Below are positions 18,334-27,708 of a stretch of DNA of 64,000 bases, piece after piece; positions within the stretch are counted from its first letter, which is position 1, and each line of letters opens with the position of its first letter. Position numbers and translations under genes: made by a program. The DNA is from Bacillus sp. N13C7 (GTDB lineage Bacteria; Bacillota; Bacilli; Bacillales; Bacillaceae). The stretch covers positions 124,001 through 188,000 of the forward strand of contig NZ_JALAMO010000001.1 of NCBI RefSeq assembly GCF_026790065.1. Direction: 5' to 3'. Below the pieces are notes generated by a model. That model ran no database searches. It was given only the letters and a program-made list of their open reading frames with translations, and was not told where the DNA came from.

Positions 18334-18362
18334 AATATACCAAAATACAAGGCGTTTGTCAA
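18334..18362 (-). promoter_or_regulatory. Strong SigA promoter of rplU operon
   Basis: Minus strand TTGACA (18357-18362), 17 bp, TATATT (18334-18339). Confidence 0.88.
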
Positions 18363-18368
18363 TTGATT

Positions 18369-19235
18369 TTAGTAAGGCAGCAGCAGTTCCTCCATAGAGG
18401 AATTCGTCCGCTTATCGGCAAAGTAGGCGTGCAGCACTTCATTTTCGTCAAGCTGGCTGAGTTTCTGCCCTGATTTCTCTATAATAATCGGATGTTTACA
18501 GCCGCGCTTGAACTCGGCCATCACATGATAGACTTTATCCTCCGCCTTTACTGTCAGCGGCAGCAGTTTTTCAAGCTCCCGGTTTTTCCCGTAATACCTT
18601 TCAAGGAGGAATCTCACATGGACATAGTGCCTCTGCCTGTATTCCTCAAACAGAGAAACAGCCAGAAAGACAAACAAAACCCATGCGCTGATTTGCAGAG
18701 GAATCACAAATAACACCCAGCCCCCAAGCAGCAGGCAGAAGCAGAGCGACGTCTTTAAATTGAGCCGGTGTGCCTTTTGAAAAGGCAGCTGCTTGGAAAA
18801 CAACAAAAATAATAGCTTTCCTCCATCAAGCGGCCAAATCGGCAGCAGGTTCACAAATAAAATAGAAAGATTATAAAAGGTGAAGAGTTCAAAGGTATGC
18901 TGATGAATCACTGAGAATTCTGCTAGCATCCAGGCAGCAAGCTGAAGCCAGATATGCTGAAGAGGGCCGGCAATAATCACCGCAAACTCTTCCTTTAACG
19001 GCCGATTCCCGTGCTCTTCCACTTCAACCGTTCCTCCAAACGGCAGCAAAAAAACACGCTTGATTCTCCAAGAAAAAAACACGGCTAGAGCAGCATGCCC
19101 CAGCTCATGGATCAGTACAATCAGGAGCAGACATAATAATGCTTTTATATGGCCTGTAAGCAGCCCCAGCGCCGCGATAATCCAAAGAAAAGGATGCACA
19201 TGAATCTTCAAGATAAGGTCAATCCATTTATTCAA
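18369..19235 (-). CDS. spoIVFB: SpoIVFB, intramembrane site-2 protease for pro-SigK
   Basis: A 288-residue polytopic metalloprotease of the mother cell that cleaves pro-SigK inside the membrane. The zinc motif HELGH lies in IVLIHELGHAAL near residue 43, and the third ligand Asp in LLPIWPLDGGKLL near residue 137. A cytoplasmic CBS-like domain forms the last 90 residues. The start is TTG 19233-19235, overlapping the end of spoIVFA by 8 bp, so translation is coupled to its inhibitor and partner. Confidence 0.96.
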   Translation of the reverse strand: MNKWIDLILKIHVHPFLWIIAALGLLTGHIKALLCLLLIVLIHELGHAALAVFFSWRIKRVFLLPFGGTVEVEEHGNRPLKEEFAVIIAGPLQHIWLQLAAWMLAEFSVIHQHTFELFTFYNLSILFVNLLPIWPLDGGKLLFLLFSKQLPFQKAHRLNLKTSLCFCLLLGGWVLFVIPLQISAWVLFVFLAVSLFEEYRQRHYVHVRFLLERYYGKNRELEKLLPLTVKAEDKVYHVMAEFKRGCKHPIIIEKSGQKLSQLDENEVLHAYFADKRTNSSMEELLLPY

Positions 19236-20022
19236 ATGAAATCACCTGTATCGGATCAATAAATTTATCGCCGTCTTTCATGGCAAAATAATAGACCCCT
19301 TTATTATGATCATCAAGTTTAATGGAACCGAGCTTTTTGCCTTTATCCACAAAATCATATAAAGCAACATCCACATCTTTAAGCTCGCCATAAATGCTAT
19401 AAGTATTGTCAGCATGCTGCACCTTAACTGTCAGTCCCGTCTGGCTGTCTTTGCTGACTTCGACTACATAGCCTTCCTTTATGCTATCAATTGTATCGCT
19501 GCTGGTTTCGACTTTAATGCCTTCTCCGTTGTCCTGAAAATCCTGCTGCACTTTCCCGGATGCAGGCGCAACCAGGTCTTGGCCCACTTCAACCTGCTGT
19601 TCCTTATTTTTATGTTCAGGAGCCAGAAAAGCGAGTGGATTGCCAAATTTCGTTTCAAACCAATGGCTTGCTGAAGCAAATTGAAATTCAGTTTCGAAGG
19701 TTTTGGCAACGGCGGGTTTTATTTGGCTGACGGGCCCGATGTTTGTTTTATAGGCTATGGCGGAAACGAGGACAAGACAGGCCGACAGAAGACATTTCAG
19801 GATAATAGAATCTGTTTTAACCAAAGGGTGTTTTCCGTTAAATGTTGATATGTTATCTTCATAGACCGGCAGAGTTCCATGCTTTTCCTGATCCGTGACC
19901 ATCACCCATGACGGGGGTTTTTGCTTTTCAGAAACGGTCTGAGTAGAGAGACGTTTCGAGCCGGAAAGCTGTTTTCTTCTTTTCTCTAATCGTTTTCTGA
20001 TTTCATCTGCTCTGTGACTCAT
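19228..20022 (-). CDS. spoIVFA: SpoIVFA, regulator of SpoIVFB
   Basis: A 264-residue membrane protein. The cytoplasmic N-terminus is highly basic (MSHRADEIRKRLEKRRKQL), one membrane segment lies near residues 80-98, and a forespore-facing LytM/M23-like domain follows without the catalytic His motifs. SpoIVFA holds SpoIVFB and BofA together and is cut by SpoIVB and CtpB to release the protease. ATG 20020-20022 is chosen over ATG 20071-20073 because the latter lies within the spacer of a SigE-type promoter and has no ribosome site. Confidence 0.93.
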   Translation of the reverse strand: MSHRADEIRKRLEKRRKQLSGSKRLSTQTVSEKQKPPSWVMVTDQEKHGTLPVYEDNISTFNGKHPLVKTDSIILKCLLSACLVLVSAIAYKTNIGPVSQIKPAVAKTFETEFQFASASHWFETKFGNPLAFLAPEHKNKEQQVEVGQDLVAPASGKVQQDFQDNGEGIKVETSSDTIDSIKEGYVVEVSKDSQTGLTVKVQHADNTYSIYGELKDVDVALYDFVDKGKKLGSIKLDDHNKGVYYFAMKDGDKFIDPIQVISFE

Positions 20023-20055
20023 TGCCATCATCCTTTGCATTCGTTGGGTTTGTAC

Positions 20056-20084
20056 ATCATATGTCTTGTCCATGGCAAATATTC
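20056..20084 (-). promoter_or_regulatory. SigE-type promoter of spoIVFAB
   Basis: Minus strand GAATATT (20078-20084), 14 bp, CATATGAT (20056-20063), a good fit to the SigE consensus. spoIVFAB is a known SigE operon. Confidence 0.75.
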
Positions 20085-20112
20085 GTTTTACTCAGCACAA
20101 AGCAGACAAAAA

Positions 20113-20149
20113 CAAAAAAACCTGACACAGCATTCGCTTTGTCAGATTC
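20113..20149 (-). terminator. Terminator after minD
   Basis: Minus strand CTGACA, loop, TGTCAG, then GTTTTTTTG, closing the maf-radC-mre-min cluster ahead of spoIVFA. Confidence 0.8.
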
Positions 20150-20169
20150 TTCTCTTTGATTCTATCACA

Positions 20170-20976
20170 TTAAGATCTTACTCCGAAAAATGATTTAATC
20201 TTAGCCATCATTCCTTTGTTTTGCTCTTCAAGCACCTGCAAAGGAACAGATTCACCTAAGATACGGCGGGCAATATTGCGGTATGCAATGGAAGCTCGGT
20301 TTTTCGGGTCCATCGCAATCGGTTCACCGTGGTTGGAAGCTTTAATGACTTCATCATCATCAGCCACGATTCCGAGCAAATCGATCGACAAATGCTGTAC
20401 GATTTCGTCGATATCCATCGTGTCACCGTTTTTCATCAGATGATTTCTGATTCTGTTTACAATGAGCCGCGGCGATTCAATACTTTCCTCTTGCTCCAAC
20501 AGCCCTATAATACGGTCAGCATCACGAACAGCTGAGATTTCAGGGGTTGTGACCACAATCGCTTTGTCTGCTCCGGAAACGGCATTTTTGTAACCTTGCT
20601 CAATGCCGGCAGGGCAGTCTATGATAACATAGTCAAATTCCTGTTTGAGCTCTTGTACCATATTTTTAATTTGCTCAGGAGCAACAGCTGTTTTATCGCT
20701 CGTTTGTGCAGCGGGCATTAAATAGAGCAGATCATCGAAACGTTTGTCTTTTACGAGCGCCTGATGCATTTTGCATCTGCCTTCTACAACGTCTACAAGA
20801 TCGTAAATAATTCTATTTTCAAGACCCATTACAACATCAAGGTTGCGCAGTCCTATATCAGTATCTACTAAGCATACACGCTTCCCTAAAATGGCTAAGG
20901 CGGTACCGAGGTTCGCAGATGTTGTTGTTTTACCTACTCCGCCTTTTCCCGAAGTTATTACGATAGCCTCACCCAA
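20170..20976 (-). CDS. minD: Septum-site-determining ATPase MinD
   Basis: A 268-residue ATPase that recruits MinC to the membrane and blocks polar division. The deviant Walker A is ITSGKGGVGKTTTSANLG at residues 7-24. The C-terminal amphipathic membrane-targeting helix is GMMAKIKSFFGVRS. The start is TTG 20974-20976 with GGAGG 8 bp upstream. One base separates it from the minC stop. Confidence 0.96.
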   Translation of the reverse strand: MGEAIVITSGKGGVGKTTTSANLGTALAILGKRVCLVDTDIGLRNLDVVMGLENRIIYDLVDVVEGRCKMHQALVKDKRFDDLLYLMPAAQTSDKTAVAPEQIKNMVQELKQEFDYVIIDCPAGIEQGYKNAVSGADKAIVVTTPEISAVRDADRIIGLLEQEESIESPRLIVNRIRNHLMKNGDTMDIDEIVQHLSIDLLGIVADDDEVIKASNHGEPIAMDPKNRASIAYRNIARRILGESVPLQVLEEQNKGMMAKIKSFFGVRS

Positions 20977-20977
20977 T

Positions 20978-21658
20978 TCACATTCCTCCCTCAAGCCTTG
21001 TTAGATCAGGTCTTAAATGAGCCAAATGTTGAAGGCGTTCAATGACCATATTTCCGTCTGTATCTAAATAAGCACATTCCATTTCGTTCCCTTTTTGAAT
21101 GTGGTCTGGGGAGCGATTTAACACATGGTTGATTCTTAATTGTGTCGGCAGCATTTCAGAGGCGGCGATGACCGCTTGATTATTTCCATTAAACCCGGCG
21201 TGCGCAATTCCTTTCAGTGAGCCCAGAACAAAAATGTTTCCCCCGGCCCTGACTGTTCCGCCGGGATTCACGTCACCGATCAGGAGTAAGTCGCCTTTGA
21301 CCTGCAGCACTTGGCCAGAACGGACAATTTTTGAAACAGAAATGATTTCGCCTTCCTCTTTCATACGCTGTGCTTCTTTTTTAGTAATGACTTCACTGTC
21401 AATAGAATGAACAAATAAATCTTTCTTTGACGCAATCAATTCAGTCAGCTGTTCCTCTTGCTCCTTATATAAAAAGCGATTTCCCAGCTTAACATGGACG
21501 CTGATTTTCTGGCCTTTTCCATCCGTATATTGTTCAATTGACAGCATATTCTGAAGACCATCGAGAAGCTCATCAAAAGAACACGCATCATCAAGATGCA
21601 ATGTTAATCCATTTTTTGTTCCTTTTATTGTTACATATTGCTGCTTTTTGGTCTTCAC
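20978..21658 (-). CDS. minC: Septum-site-determining inhibitor MinC
   Basis: A 226-residue FtsZ assembly inhibitor. The N-terminal domain acts on FtsZ. The C-terminal beta-helix, from about residue 105, shows Gly-rich turns ([20 protein letters not shown]) and binds MinD. The start is GTG 21656-21658 with GAGGTGA upstream. Confidence 0.95.
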   Translation of the reverse strand: MKTKKQQYVTIKGTKNGLTLHLDDACSFDELLDGLQNMLSIEQYTDGKGQKISVHVKLGNRFLYKEQEEQLTELIASKKDLFVHSIDSEVITKKEAQRMKEEGEIISVSKIVRSGQVLQVKGDLLLIGDVNPGGTVRAGGNIFVLGSLKGIAHAGFNGNNQAVIAASEMLPTQLRINHVLNRSPDHIQKGNEMECAYLDTDGNMVIERLQHLAHLRPDLTRLEGGM

Positions 21659-21710
21659 AATACTCACCTCAACAACATACTCATTTCGTCAAAAAAAGAT
21701 AAAATCCTTT

Positions 21711-22229
21711 TTACTCATCTCTCAATTCTTTCTTTAGACTCATAAAAAATAATTTAAATGGCAGAACCAGAATAAGAGCGGCTGCAATATTTAATAAAAT
21801 TGTCGGTATAAACCGGTCAAGCACAAATCCGTTAAACGTCATGATGTCTTTATGAATCAGCGACTGAATGCCAAATACGTAAAATTCAAGCAGGCAGACA
21901 GCGAGCACAGCTATCAATATCACCACAAAAGCATTTGTATGCAGCACTTTAAACGCTTTTGAAGCCAAATAGCATAACCCGGCAAAACCAAACATATAAA
22001 CGCCTAATAGACTTGTATAGTTCATGTCATATAGAAAGCCAAAAATAAATCCGTAAATCATCGCGTGCTTTTGGTTGATGAACGCTGACATAAATATCAG
22101 TACAAGCATCAGAAAACGCGGGGCAAGCACCTGATCATCTGTAACAAACGGAAAATGCACCAAATCTGTAAAAATGCTTTCCGCAGAAAAAACAAGCATC
22201 ATAACGAAAGGGAGAAGGAAACGTTTCAC
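21711..22229 (-). CDS. mreD: Rod-shape protein MreD
   Basis: A 172-residue integral membrane protein with about five hydrophobic segments, part of the elongation complex with MreB, MreC, RodA and PBP2. The start is GTG 22227-22229, overlapping the mreC stop by 4 bp. It sits in the usual mreB-mreC-mreD-minC-minD order. Confidence 0.95.
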   Translation of the reverse strand: MKRFLLPFVMMLVFSAESIFTDLVHFPFVTDDQVLAPRFLMLVLIFMSAFINQKHAMIYGFIFGFLYDMNYTSLLGVYMFGFAGLCYLASKAFKVLHTNAFVVILIAVLAVCLLEFYVFGIQSLIHKDIMTFNGFVLDRFIPTILLNIAAALILVLPFKLFFMSLKKELRDE

Positions 22230-23098
22230 GATCCTTCCTCCTCTGTATCGACAGTCGGCACATCACGGTTAACCACGATCACATTATTTAAATCGGTAAG
22301 GTCAGCCGCAGGTTTTACGTAAGCAACTTTCGTTAATCCATAGGAATCCGACTCGATATCAGTCACTTCACCGATTGTCAGCCCCTCTGGGAAAACCCCG
22401 CCTGTGCCTGATGTTTCAATAAGATCGCCCTTTTTCACGTCTTGTTTATCCTTGCGCTCAATAATTGTCATCTTAAGACGCTTTTTGTCTTTGTCATAGC
22501 CTTCGATCAGGCCGTAGCCTTTGCTGCCTTTTTTTCCGGAAATTTTCGTCGCAACTCGGTTATTGCGGTCAGTATCGCTTAAAAGCTGAACCGTAGACGT
22601 AAAATTGTTAAGTCCGGAGCTTTTAATCTTTCCGATTAATGCGCCTTTTTCGTTTGTAACAGCCATATCTTTCGCAACGTTTTGCTGAGAACCCTTATTA
22701 ATCGTGACCTGTTTCGCCCAATTATCAGGGCTTCTGGCAATGACTGTCGCTAAAATCGGCTTGTAATCTTTAATCGATTTGACATGGCCAAGCTCGTCAC
22801 GCAAGGATTTGTTTTCTTCTTCAAGTTCTTGAAGCTTGGCTTCATATTGTGTCTGTCCGTCAAGCTTCTCTCTCAGACGCTCGTTTTCTTTGTATGTGTT
22901 TTTTAAATCATTAATGTTCTCAAATATTCCTGCAAAAAATTCGGCAGGCGTATGAAAAATATTTTGAAATACTCCCGTCGTATCGCCGATCACTTTCTCA
23001 GGCCAGGTGGTATTGCGGCCGCCCTTCAGCGAAAATCCAATCATAGCCACCAATATGATAATACACAGAAGTAATAGCATTAACCGTTTATTCGGCAT
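22226..23098 (-). CDS. mreC: Rod-shape protein MreC
   Basis: A 290-residue bitopic protein. Its membrane anchor is at residues 5-22 (LMLLLLCIIILVAMIGFSL). A coiled coil follows at about 65-105 (LKNTYKENERLREKLDGQ), then a periplasm-facing beta domain. It links the MreB filament to the cell-wall synthases. GAGGTG precedes the ATG. It lies 30 bp downstream of mreB. Confidence 0.96.
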   Translation of the reverse strand: MPNKRLMLLLLCIIILVAMIGFSLKGGRNTTWPEKVIGDTTGVFQNIFHTPAEFFAGIFENINDLKNTYKENERLREKLDGQTQYEAKLQELEEENKSLRDELGHVKSIKDYKPILATVIARSPDNWAKQVTINKGSQQNVAKDMAVTNEKGALIGKIKSSGLNNFTSTVQLLSDTDRNNRVATKISGKKGSKGYGLIEGYDKDKKRLKMTIIERKDKQDVKKGDLIETSGTGGVFPEGLTIGEVTDIESDSYGLTKVAYVKPAADLTDLNNVIVVNRDVPTVDTEEEGS

Positions 23099-23128
23099 CG
23101 TGTTACACCTCTTCTATTGAACTCCCGA

Positions 23129-24142
23129 TTATCTCGTTTTACCTTTGAAAAGATGGATGTGCTCCAATGCTTTCCCTGTTCCGATCGCTACACAATCAAG
23201 CGGGTCTTCGGCGATAAGGACCGGCATTTTTGTTTCCTCACTGATCACTTTGTCCAAATTGCGAAGAAGCGCTCCGCCGCCGGTTAACACAATGCCTCTG
23301 TCCATAATATCTGCTGCAAGCTCTGGCGGTGTTTTTTCAAGTGTGCTCTTCACTGCTTCAACAATTGTAGATACAGTGTCGCGCAGCGCATTAGATATTT
23401 CTTTTCCTGTAATTTCGATGGTTTTCGGCAGACCTGTCAGTAAATCGCGTCCGCGGATTTCCATTTTATCGGATTCTTCAGGCGCTTCTGCAGATCCGAT
23501 CTCCATTTTAATCGCTTCAGCTGTACGGTCGCCGATCATCAGGTTGTACGTTTTTCTGATGTAGTTGATAATCGCATCATCCATCTCATCACCGGCTACA
23601 CGGATTGATTGAGACGTTACAATGCCTCCGAGGGAAATAATCGCAACTTCTGTCGTTCCGCCCCCGATATCAACAACCATGCTTCCAGTCGGTTCCCAAA
23701 CTGGCAGATTGGCACCGATTGCTGCGGCAAACGGCTCTTCAATCGGATACGCGTCACGCGCTCCGGCCTGTCTTGTCGCATCAATAACAGCACGTTCCTC
23801 AACAGCTGTAATGCCTGATGGAACACATACCATCACATATGGTTTTCTGGCAAACATGCCTTTATTTTTTATGGCCTGATTGATGTAATATTTCATCATC
23901 GTAGCCGTTGTTTCATAATCAGCAATAACGCCGTCTTTCATCGGGCGAAGAGCGACAACGTTACCCGGTGTCCGTCCGATCATATTTTTCGCATCATTTC
24001 CGACAGCAACAATCGACTTCGTATCCGTTTGCAAAGCGACAACTGACGGCTCTCTCACAACAATTCCTTTTCCTTTTACAAAAACAAGCGTATTCGCAGT
24101 TCCAAGATCTATACCAAGGTCTCTTGCACCAATTCCAAACAT
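23129..24142 (-). CDS. mreB: Actin-like MreB
   Basis: A 337-residue actin homologue that directs lateral wall synthesis. Phosphate loop 1 is [19 protein letters not shown], phosphate loop 2 is [12 protein letters not shown], and the adenosine motif is [13 protein letters not shown]. First gene of mreBCD-minCD, 91 bp downstream of radC, with a candidate promoter in the gap. Confidence 0.97.
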   Translation of the reverse strand: MFGIGARDLGIDLGTANTLVFVKGKGIVVREPSVVALQTDTKSIVAVGNDAKNMIGRTPGNVVALRPMKDGVIADYETTATMMKYYINQAIKNKGMFARKPYVMVCVPSGITAVEERAVIDATRQAGARDAYPIEEPFAAAIGANLPVWEPTGSMVVDIGGGTTEVAIISLGGIVTSQSIRVAGDEMDDAIINYIRKTYNLMIGDRTAEAIKMEIGSAEAPEESDKMEIRGRDLLTGLPKTIEITGKEISNALRDTVSTIVEAVKSTLEKTPPELAADIMDRGIVLTGGGALLRNLDKVISEETKMPVLIAEDPLDCVAIGTGKALEHIHLFKGKTR

Positions 24143-24202
24143 ATGTATGTATCTTCCTTTCTTAAAGCAAAAATACCCTAAAGGGAAAAACTCATAAACT
24201 CT

Positions 24203-24231
24203 ATTATAGCTTAATTCGACGAAAAAAAAAG
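24203..24231 (-). promoter_or_regulatory. Candidate mreB promoter
   Basis: Minus strand TATAAT at 24203-24208 with only a T-rich -35 (CTTTTT) 17 bp upstream. Confidence 0.4.
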
Positions 24232-24233
24232 TG

Positions 24234-24929
24234 TTACAAATATCCTTTTTCCTTTAAACTCACAAATTTTTTGTCGCCTATCACCAAATGGTCAAGCAGC
24301 TCGATGCCAATCAGATTTCCGCATTCAAACAGCCGTCTTGTCACTTCAATATCTTCCCTGCTCGGCGTCGGATCTCCAGAAGGATGATTATGAACACAGA
24401 TAAAGGAAGCGGCAGATCGTTTAAACGCTTCTTTAAACACCTCTCGCGGGTGGACAATAGATGAATTCAGGCTTCCGATAAATACGGTGCGTTTATGGAT
24501 GACTTGGTTTTTTGTATTTAAGTATAAACAGACAAAATGCTCCTGGGTTAAAAAACGCATATCCTCCATGACAAGATTAGCGCCGTCTTCCGGGGAGCGA
24601 ATAACGAAATGTTCTTCGTTGGCTAATTTATGAATCCGGCTTCCAAGCTCAACTGCCGCCAGTATTTGAATCGCTTTTACCATGCCGATTCCCGGGATGC
24701 TTGACAGCTCTTCAACCGATGCTTCCTTGAGCAGACGCAGCCCGTCAAATGAGCGCAGCAGCCGGTTTGACAGGTCCAAAACAGATTCGTGTTTAGTCCC
24801 TGTCCGCAATAATATAGCCAAAAGCTCATGATTCGCCAAGTTCTCGGCTCCGACTTTCAAAAGCCGCTCTCTTGGCTTTTCTTTCGTTGGGAAATCTCTG
24901 AGTTTTAATGGCAGATCGTGTATGACCAA
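24234..24929 (-). CDS. radC: RadC/YsxA, JAB-domain protein
   Basis: A 231-residue RadC-family protein. A helix-hairpin-helix pair ([20 protein letters not shown]) is followed by a JAMM metallo-domain with [18 protein letters not shown]. Despite the name, a role in DNA repair is not established; the JAMM motif suggests metal-dependent hydrolysis. The start is TTG 24927-24929 with AAGGAGTG. It lies 36 bp downstream of maf. Confidence 0.9.
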   Translation of the reverse strand: MVIHDLPLKLRDFPTKEKPRERLLKVGAENLANHELLAILLRTGTKHESVLDLSNRLLRSFDGLRLLKEASVEELSSIPGIGMVKAIQILAAVELGSRIHKLANEEHFVIRSPEDGANLVMEDMRFLTQEHFVCLYLNTKNQVIHKRTVFIGSLNSSIVHPREVFKEAFKRSAASFICVHNHPSGDPTPSREDIEVTRRLFECGNLIGIELLDHLVIGDKKFVSLKEKGYL

Positions 24930-24965
24930 GCACTCCTTTTCTTTCCCTTCCCGTTTATAGAACCG

Positions 24966-25535
24966 TCATGCCTTTATATCAAAATGGCGAAGAGCTCTCA
25001 TCGTTTTTGATATAGGAAGACCCATGACTGAATAATAATCTCCGTCTATTTTCTTTACAAAAAGCGCGCCTCTTCCTTGGATGCCGTATGCACCTGCTTT
25101 ATCCATCGGCTCTTTTGTTTCAATATACGTCCAAATCTCTTCTTCACTGAGGGACCAAAACGTAACTTCTGTTCTATCATAAAAAGTCTCGCTGTGATTT
25201 TCAGCTTGAATGCTGACCGCGGTTATTACTGAGTGACTTCGGCCTGAAAGCCTCCGCAGCATGGTAGCAGCTTCTTCTGGATCCTGCGGTTTGCCAAGAC
25301 ATTCGCCGTCCAGGCATACCATTGTATCAGCGCCGATGACGATTGCATGCGGATGCAGATCAGCTACAGCCTTAGCTTTTTGTTTTGCCAACCATTGGAC
25401 GTTTTCTTCAGGTGAAAAGTTTCGATTTAATTTTTCCTCTACTTCACTGACAATAATGGAGTAGGGCAGCTGGAGAAGATCGAGGAGTTCTTTCCTGCGC
25501 GGAGATTGTGATGCAAGTATTAGCGGCTTTTTCAT
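24966..25535 (-). CDS. maf: Maf, nucleotide pyrophosphatase
   Basis: A 189-residue Maf/HAM1-fold enzyme. The N-terminal [13 protein letters not shown] motif and [13 protein letters not shown] are typical. Family members hydrolyse noncanonical or pyrimidine nucleoside triphosphates; overproduction in B. subtilis blocks septation. ATG 25533-25535 is chosen because AAAGGATGA is then correctly spaced; ATG 25542-25544 abuts that site. Confidence 0.93.
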   Translation of the reverse strand: MKKPLILASQSPRRKELLDLLQLPYSIIVSEVEEKLNRNFSPEENVQWLAKQKAKAVADLHPHAIVIGADTMVCLDGECLGKPQDPEEAATMLRRLSGRSHSVITAVSIQAENHSETFYDRTEVTFWSLSEEEIWTYIETKEPMDKAGAYGIQGRGALFVKKIDGDYYSVMGLPISKTMRALRHFDIKA

Positions 25536-25582
25536 GTCCGTCATCCTTTCAGGGTTTGCTTAAGAAAAAAAGATACTCGTTT

Positions 25583-25611
25583 ATCCTACCAAATCACGAA
25601 GCTTGTCACAA
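25583..25611 (-). promoter_or_regulatory. Candidate maf promoter
   Basis: Minus strand TTGTGA (25606-25611), 17 bp, TAGGAT (25583-25588). Confidence 0.45.
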
Positions 25612-25644
25612 TTTCAGAAAAATAACTTTTTCATGACAAAATAA

Positions 25645-25680
25645 AAAAAAGCCTGTCACTAAAGGACAAAGGCTCAGGCA
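25645..25680 (-). terminator. Terminator of spoIIB
   Basis: Minus strand AGCCT-TT-GTC...GAC-AGGCT stem with a 2-nt bulge and a following T8 run. Confidence 0.7.
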
Positions 25681-25687
25681 CTTTCTC

Positions 25688-26686
25688 TTATTTAACGACG
25701 GCTAACAGCTCCTGCTGAGCCTTCCACCCGGCTTCAGCGCTTGGGTCCTCTAATTCCTTTAAAGCCTGTAAAATCGCTTTTTTCTCCCCTGTTTCAGACG
25801 CTTCTGTTTTACCGAGTGACTTTTCTATTTTCTCTACACTCGCTCTTGTAATATCTTCTCCGAGAATCGCCTTTGCTGCAAGCTCCGCTGTTTCCTTGAA
25901 GGAATCTGTCATATCTGACTCTATTGATAAGGAAAGCTCCTTGCCACCCCATGCTTCAAAATCGCTGTCGATTAAAAGCTGCCCTAACTGCTGTGACACG
26001 TCCTTATCACTGGCTAAGCCTGCGATGACATACGTATACCCGTCATCCTTTGACAGTGACACGGCGGAATAACCTTTTTCTGTCAGTTGTTCTGTTAACG
26101 TTTCAGCACCCTTTTCATTTGAAAATTTTCCGGCCTGCACAGCATACGTTTTATATGTACCTTCAGTATGTGCCGCCTGTTTTTCTGCGCCTGAGCTTTG
26201 TTTATCAGCAGATGTATCTCCGGCTTTTGCTGTTGGGCTGCCCAGTGAATCATCTAAAGATGCCGGGGCAGACGCTTCTTTATTGCCAGAGATATTCAAC
26301 GCGAATAACCCTAATCCAGTGCCGATGACTGCCGCAAAGGCAATTGTTGCCGCCACCCTTTTTACCGGTTTGGCCGATCCGGACTTTCCTTTTGAATACA
26401 CATTTGTTTTATTCTTTTGATAGGGCGGAACGACTTTTGGATCCTCTTTAAACACCTTGTCCTCCTCGGAATCCCAATTAAATTCATCTTCGTCAGGATG
26501 CTCATGGGATGCCGCAATCTCCTGTTCAGCCTTTCTCTTTTCCTCCCAATTCGAAAATGTCATGCTCTTATCCGTCTCAGTCTCAGGCGTCTCCTTTTCG
26601 TATACCGTCTCTTCTTTTCCATTAATCGTCACCTTGAGGGCTTTTTCTGCGGCTTTACTGTTTTTTTTATTCTTCCTTTTTTTCAA
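25688..26686 (-). CDS. spoIIB: SpoIIB, septal peptidoglycan remodelling protein
   Basis: A 332-residue bitopic protein recruited early to the sporulation septum, where it helps target SpoIIDMP. A long charged cytoplasmic region (1-110) is followed by one membrane segment (ATIAFAAVIGTGLGLFALNI) and an extracytoplasmic SPOR domain near residues 180-220 (YAVQAGKFSNEKGAETLTEQ). The start is TTG 26684-26686, with GGGAGG upstream. It is divergently spaced from nothing: comC lies upstream on the same strand, behind a terminator. Confidence 0.93.
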   Translation of the reverse strand: MKKRKNKKNSKAAEKALKVTINGKEETVYEKETPETETDKSMTFSNWEEKRKAEQEIAASHEHPDEDEFNWDSEEDKVFKEDPKVVPPYQKNKTNVYSKGKSGSAKPVKRVAATIAFAAVIGTGLGLFALNISGNKEASAPASLDDSLGSPTAKAGDTSADKQSSGAEKQAAHTEGTYKTYAVQAGKFSNEKGAETLTEQLTEKGYSAVSLSKDDGYTYVIAGLASDKDVSQQLGQLLIDSDFEAWGGKELSLSIESDMTDSFKETAELAAKAILGEDITRASVEKIEKSLGKTEASETGEKKAILQALKELEDPSAEAGWKAQQELLAVVK

Positions 26687-26756
26687 TTCCGCTTCCTCCC
26701 TTCATTTGTTTGACCGTTCTTGTCGGCTTTTCATGCTACACACTTTAGCACAGGCG

Positions 26757-26791
26757 AAAAAAAAAAGAACAAGACTTTTGTCGTCTTGTCC
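26757..26791 (-). terminator. Terminator of comC
   Basis: Minus strand ACAAGAC-GACAAAA-GTCTTGT then TCTTTTTTTTTT, 30 bp after the comC stop. Confidence 0.85.
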
Positions 26792-26819
26792 AAAAAACGT
26801 TCGTCAAATTTTTCAGCAG

Positions 26820-27566
26820 TCAGCCCAATGCCAGTTTGATATAAAAAGAAACGATAGAGTCACCGTATAGATAGGCCAAAATGCTCCCTGCCGCAATTGC
26901 AGGGGCAAAGGGAAGCGGCTGACTTTTGGCTAGCCTTCCGGTCAGGACAGCTGCAGCTCCATATAATGCACCTATCAAAACAGAAAAGAAGAAGGCAGCT
27001 GCCAGCATTTTCACACCGAGCATAAAACCAATTACCGCAAATAATTTAATATCTCCTCCCCCTATTCCGCCATGGGTAATTGCAGCCATTAAGGCCAGAA
27101 AAAGAAATCCGGCGGCTGCACCTAACAGGCCTGTATACCAGGAATCAAGCGGAGAAATCAGTCTTGCAGCGGCCAAAATGGGGAGAAAAAAGATCAATAT
27201 TCGATTTGGAATCAGCATAAAATGAATATCTGTCACTGTAACTATAATGAGAAGAGAAATAAACACGACGGCGGGAAATAGTTCTGAAGACGTGCCAAAG
27301 CGTATTCCGGCAGCTGTAAATAGACACGCTGTCACAAACTCTGCCGCAGGATACATAAAAGAAATTCTGTGCCCGCAGCTTTTACATTTGCCTTTTTGGA
27401 GAAGGAATGACAGGATGGGGATTAATTCTGCCGGGGTTAATGTCTGCCGGCAAAACGAACATGCCGAACGGGGTGTGACAACGGATATCTGTAAGGGGAT
27501 ACGGCACCCGGCCGTATAATAAAATGAGCCAAGAATAAGCCCGAGGATAAAGAGAGCGGGAAGCAT
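26820..27566 (-). CDS. comC: ComC, prepilin peptidase
   Basis: A 248-residue membrane aspartyl protease that cleaves and methylates the ComG pseudopilins of the competence machine. Two zinc-type Cys pairs (CSFCRQTL and CKSCGHR) lie near residues 36 and 65. The catalytic aspartates lie in VTDIHFMLIPN and GGGDIKLFAVIG. The start is ATG 27564-27566 (MLPALFIL), because AAAGGTG is then correctly spaced; the GTG seven codons earlier overlaps that site. ComK control is expected, but I found no convincing K-box. Confidence 0.93.
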   Translation of the reverse strand: MLPALFILGLILGSFYYTAGCRIPLQISVVTPRSACSFCRQTLTPAELIPILSFLLQKGKCKSCGHRISFMYPAAEFVTACLFTAAGIRFGTSSELFPAVVFISLLIIVTVTDIHFMLIPNRILIFFLPILAAARLISPLDSWYTGLLGAAAGFLFLALMAAITHGGIGGGDIKLFAVIGFMLGVKMLAAAFFFSVLIGALYGAAAVLTGRLAKSQPLPFAPAIAAGSILAYLYGDSIVSFYIKLALG

Positions 27567-27660
27567 ACACAACACACCTTTACTCACTGTAGATTCTGGT
27601 TTGGATTGTAGCAGAGTGAGAGGCCTGAACTCTAATCGAAACTATTTCATTTTACATATA

Positions 27661-27704
27661 AAAACCCCGGCAGAATCTCATTTTTCATACTGCCGGGGCT
27701 GGAC
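27661..27704 (-). terminator. Terminator of valS-folC
   Basis: Minus strand CCCCGGCAG...CTGCCGGGG then TTTTTATAT. Confidence 0.88.
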
Positions 27705-27708
27705 GCGT

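Noticed and set aside
27600-27660. ComK box (K-box) upstream of comC
   Set aside because: Only one weak half-box like GAAATAGTTTC; the paired AAAA-N5-TTTT boxes could not be seen.
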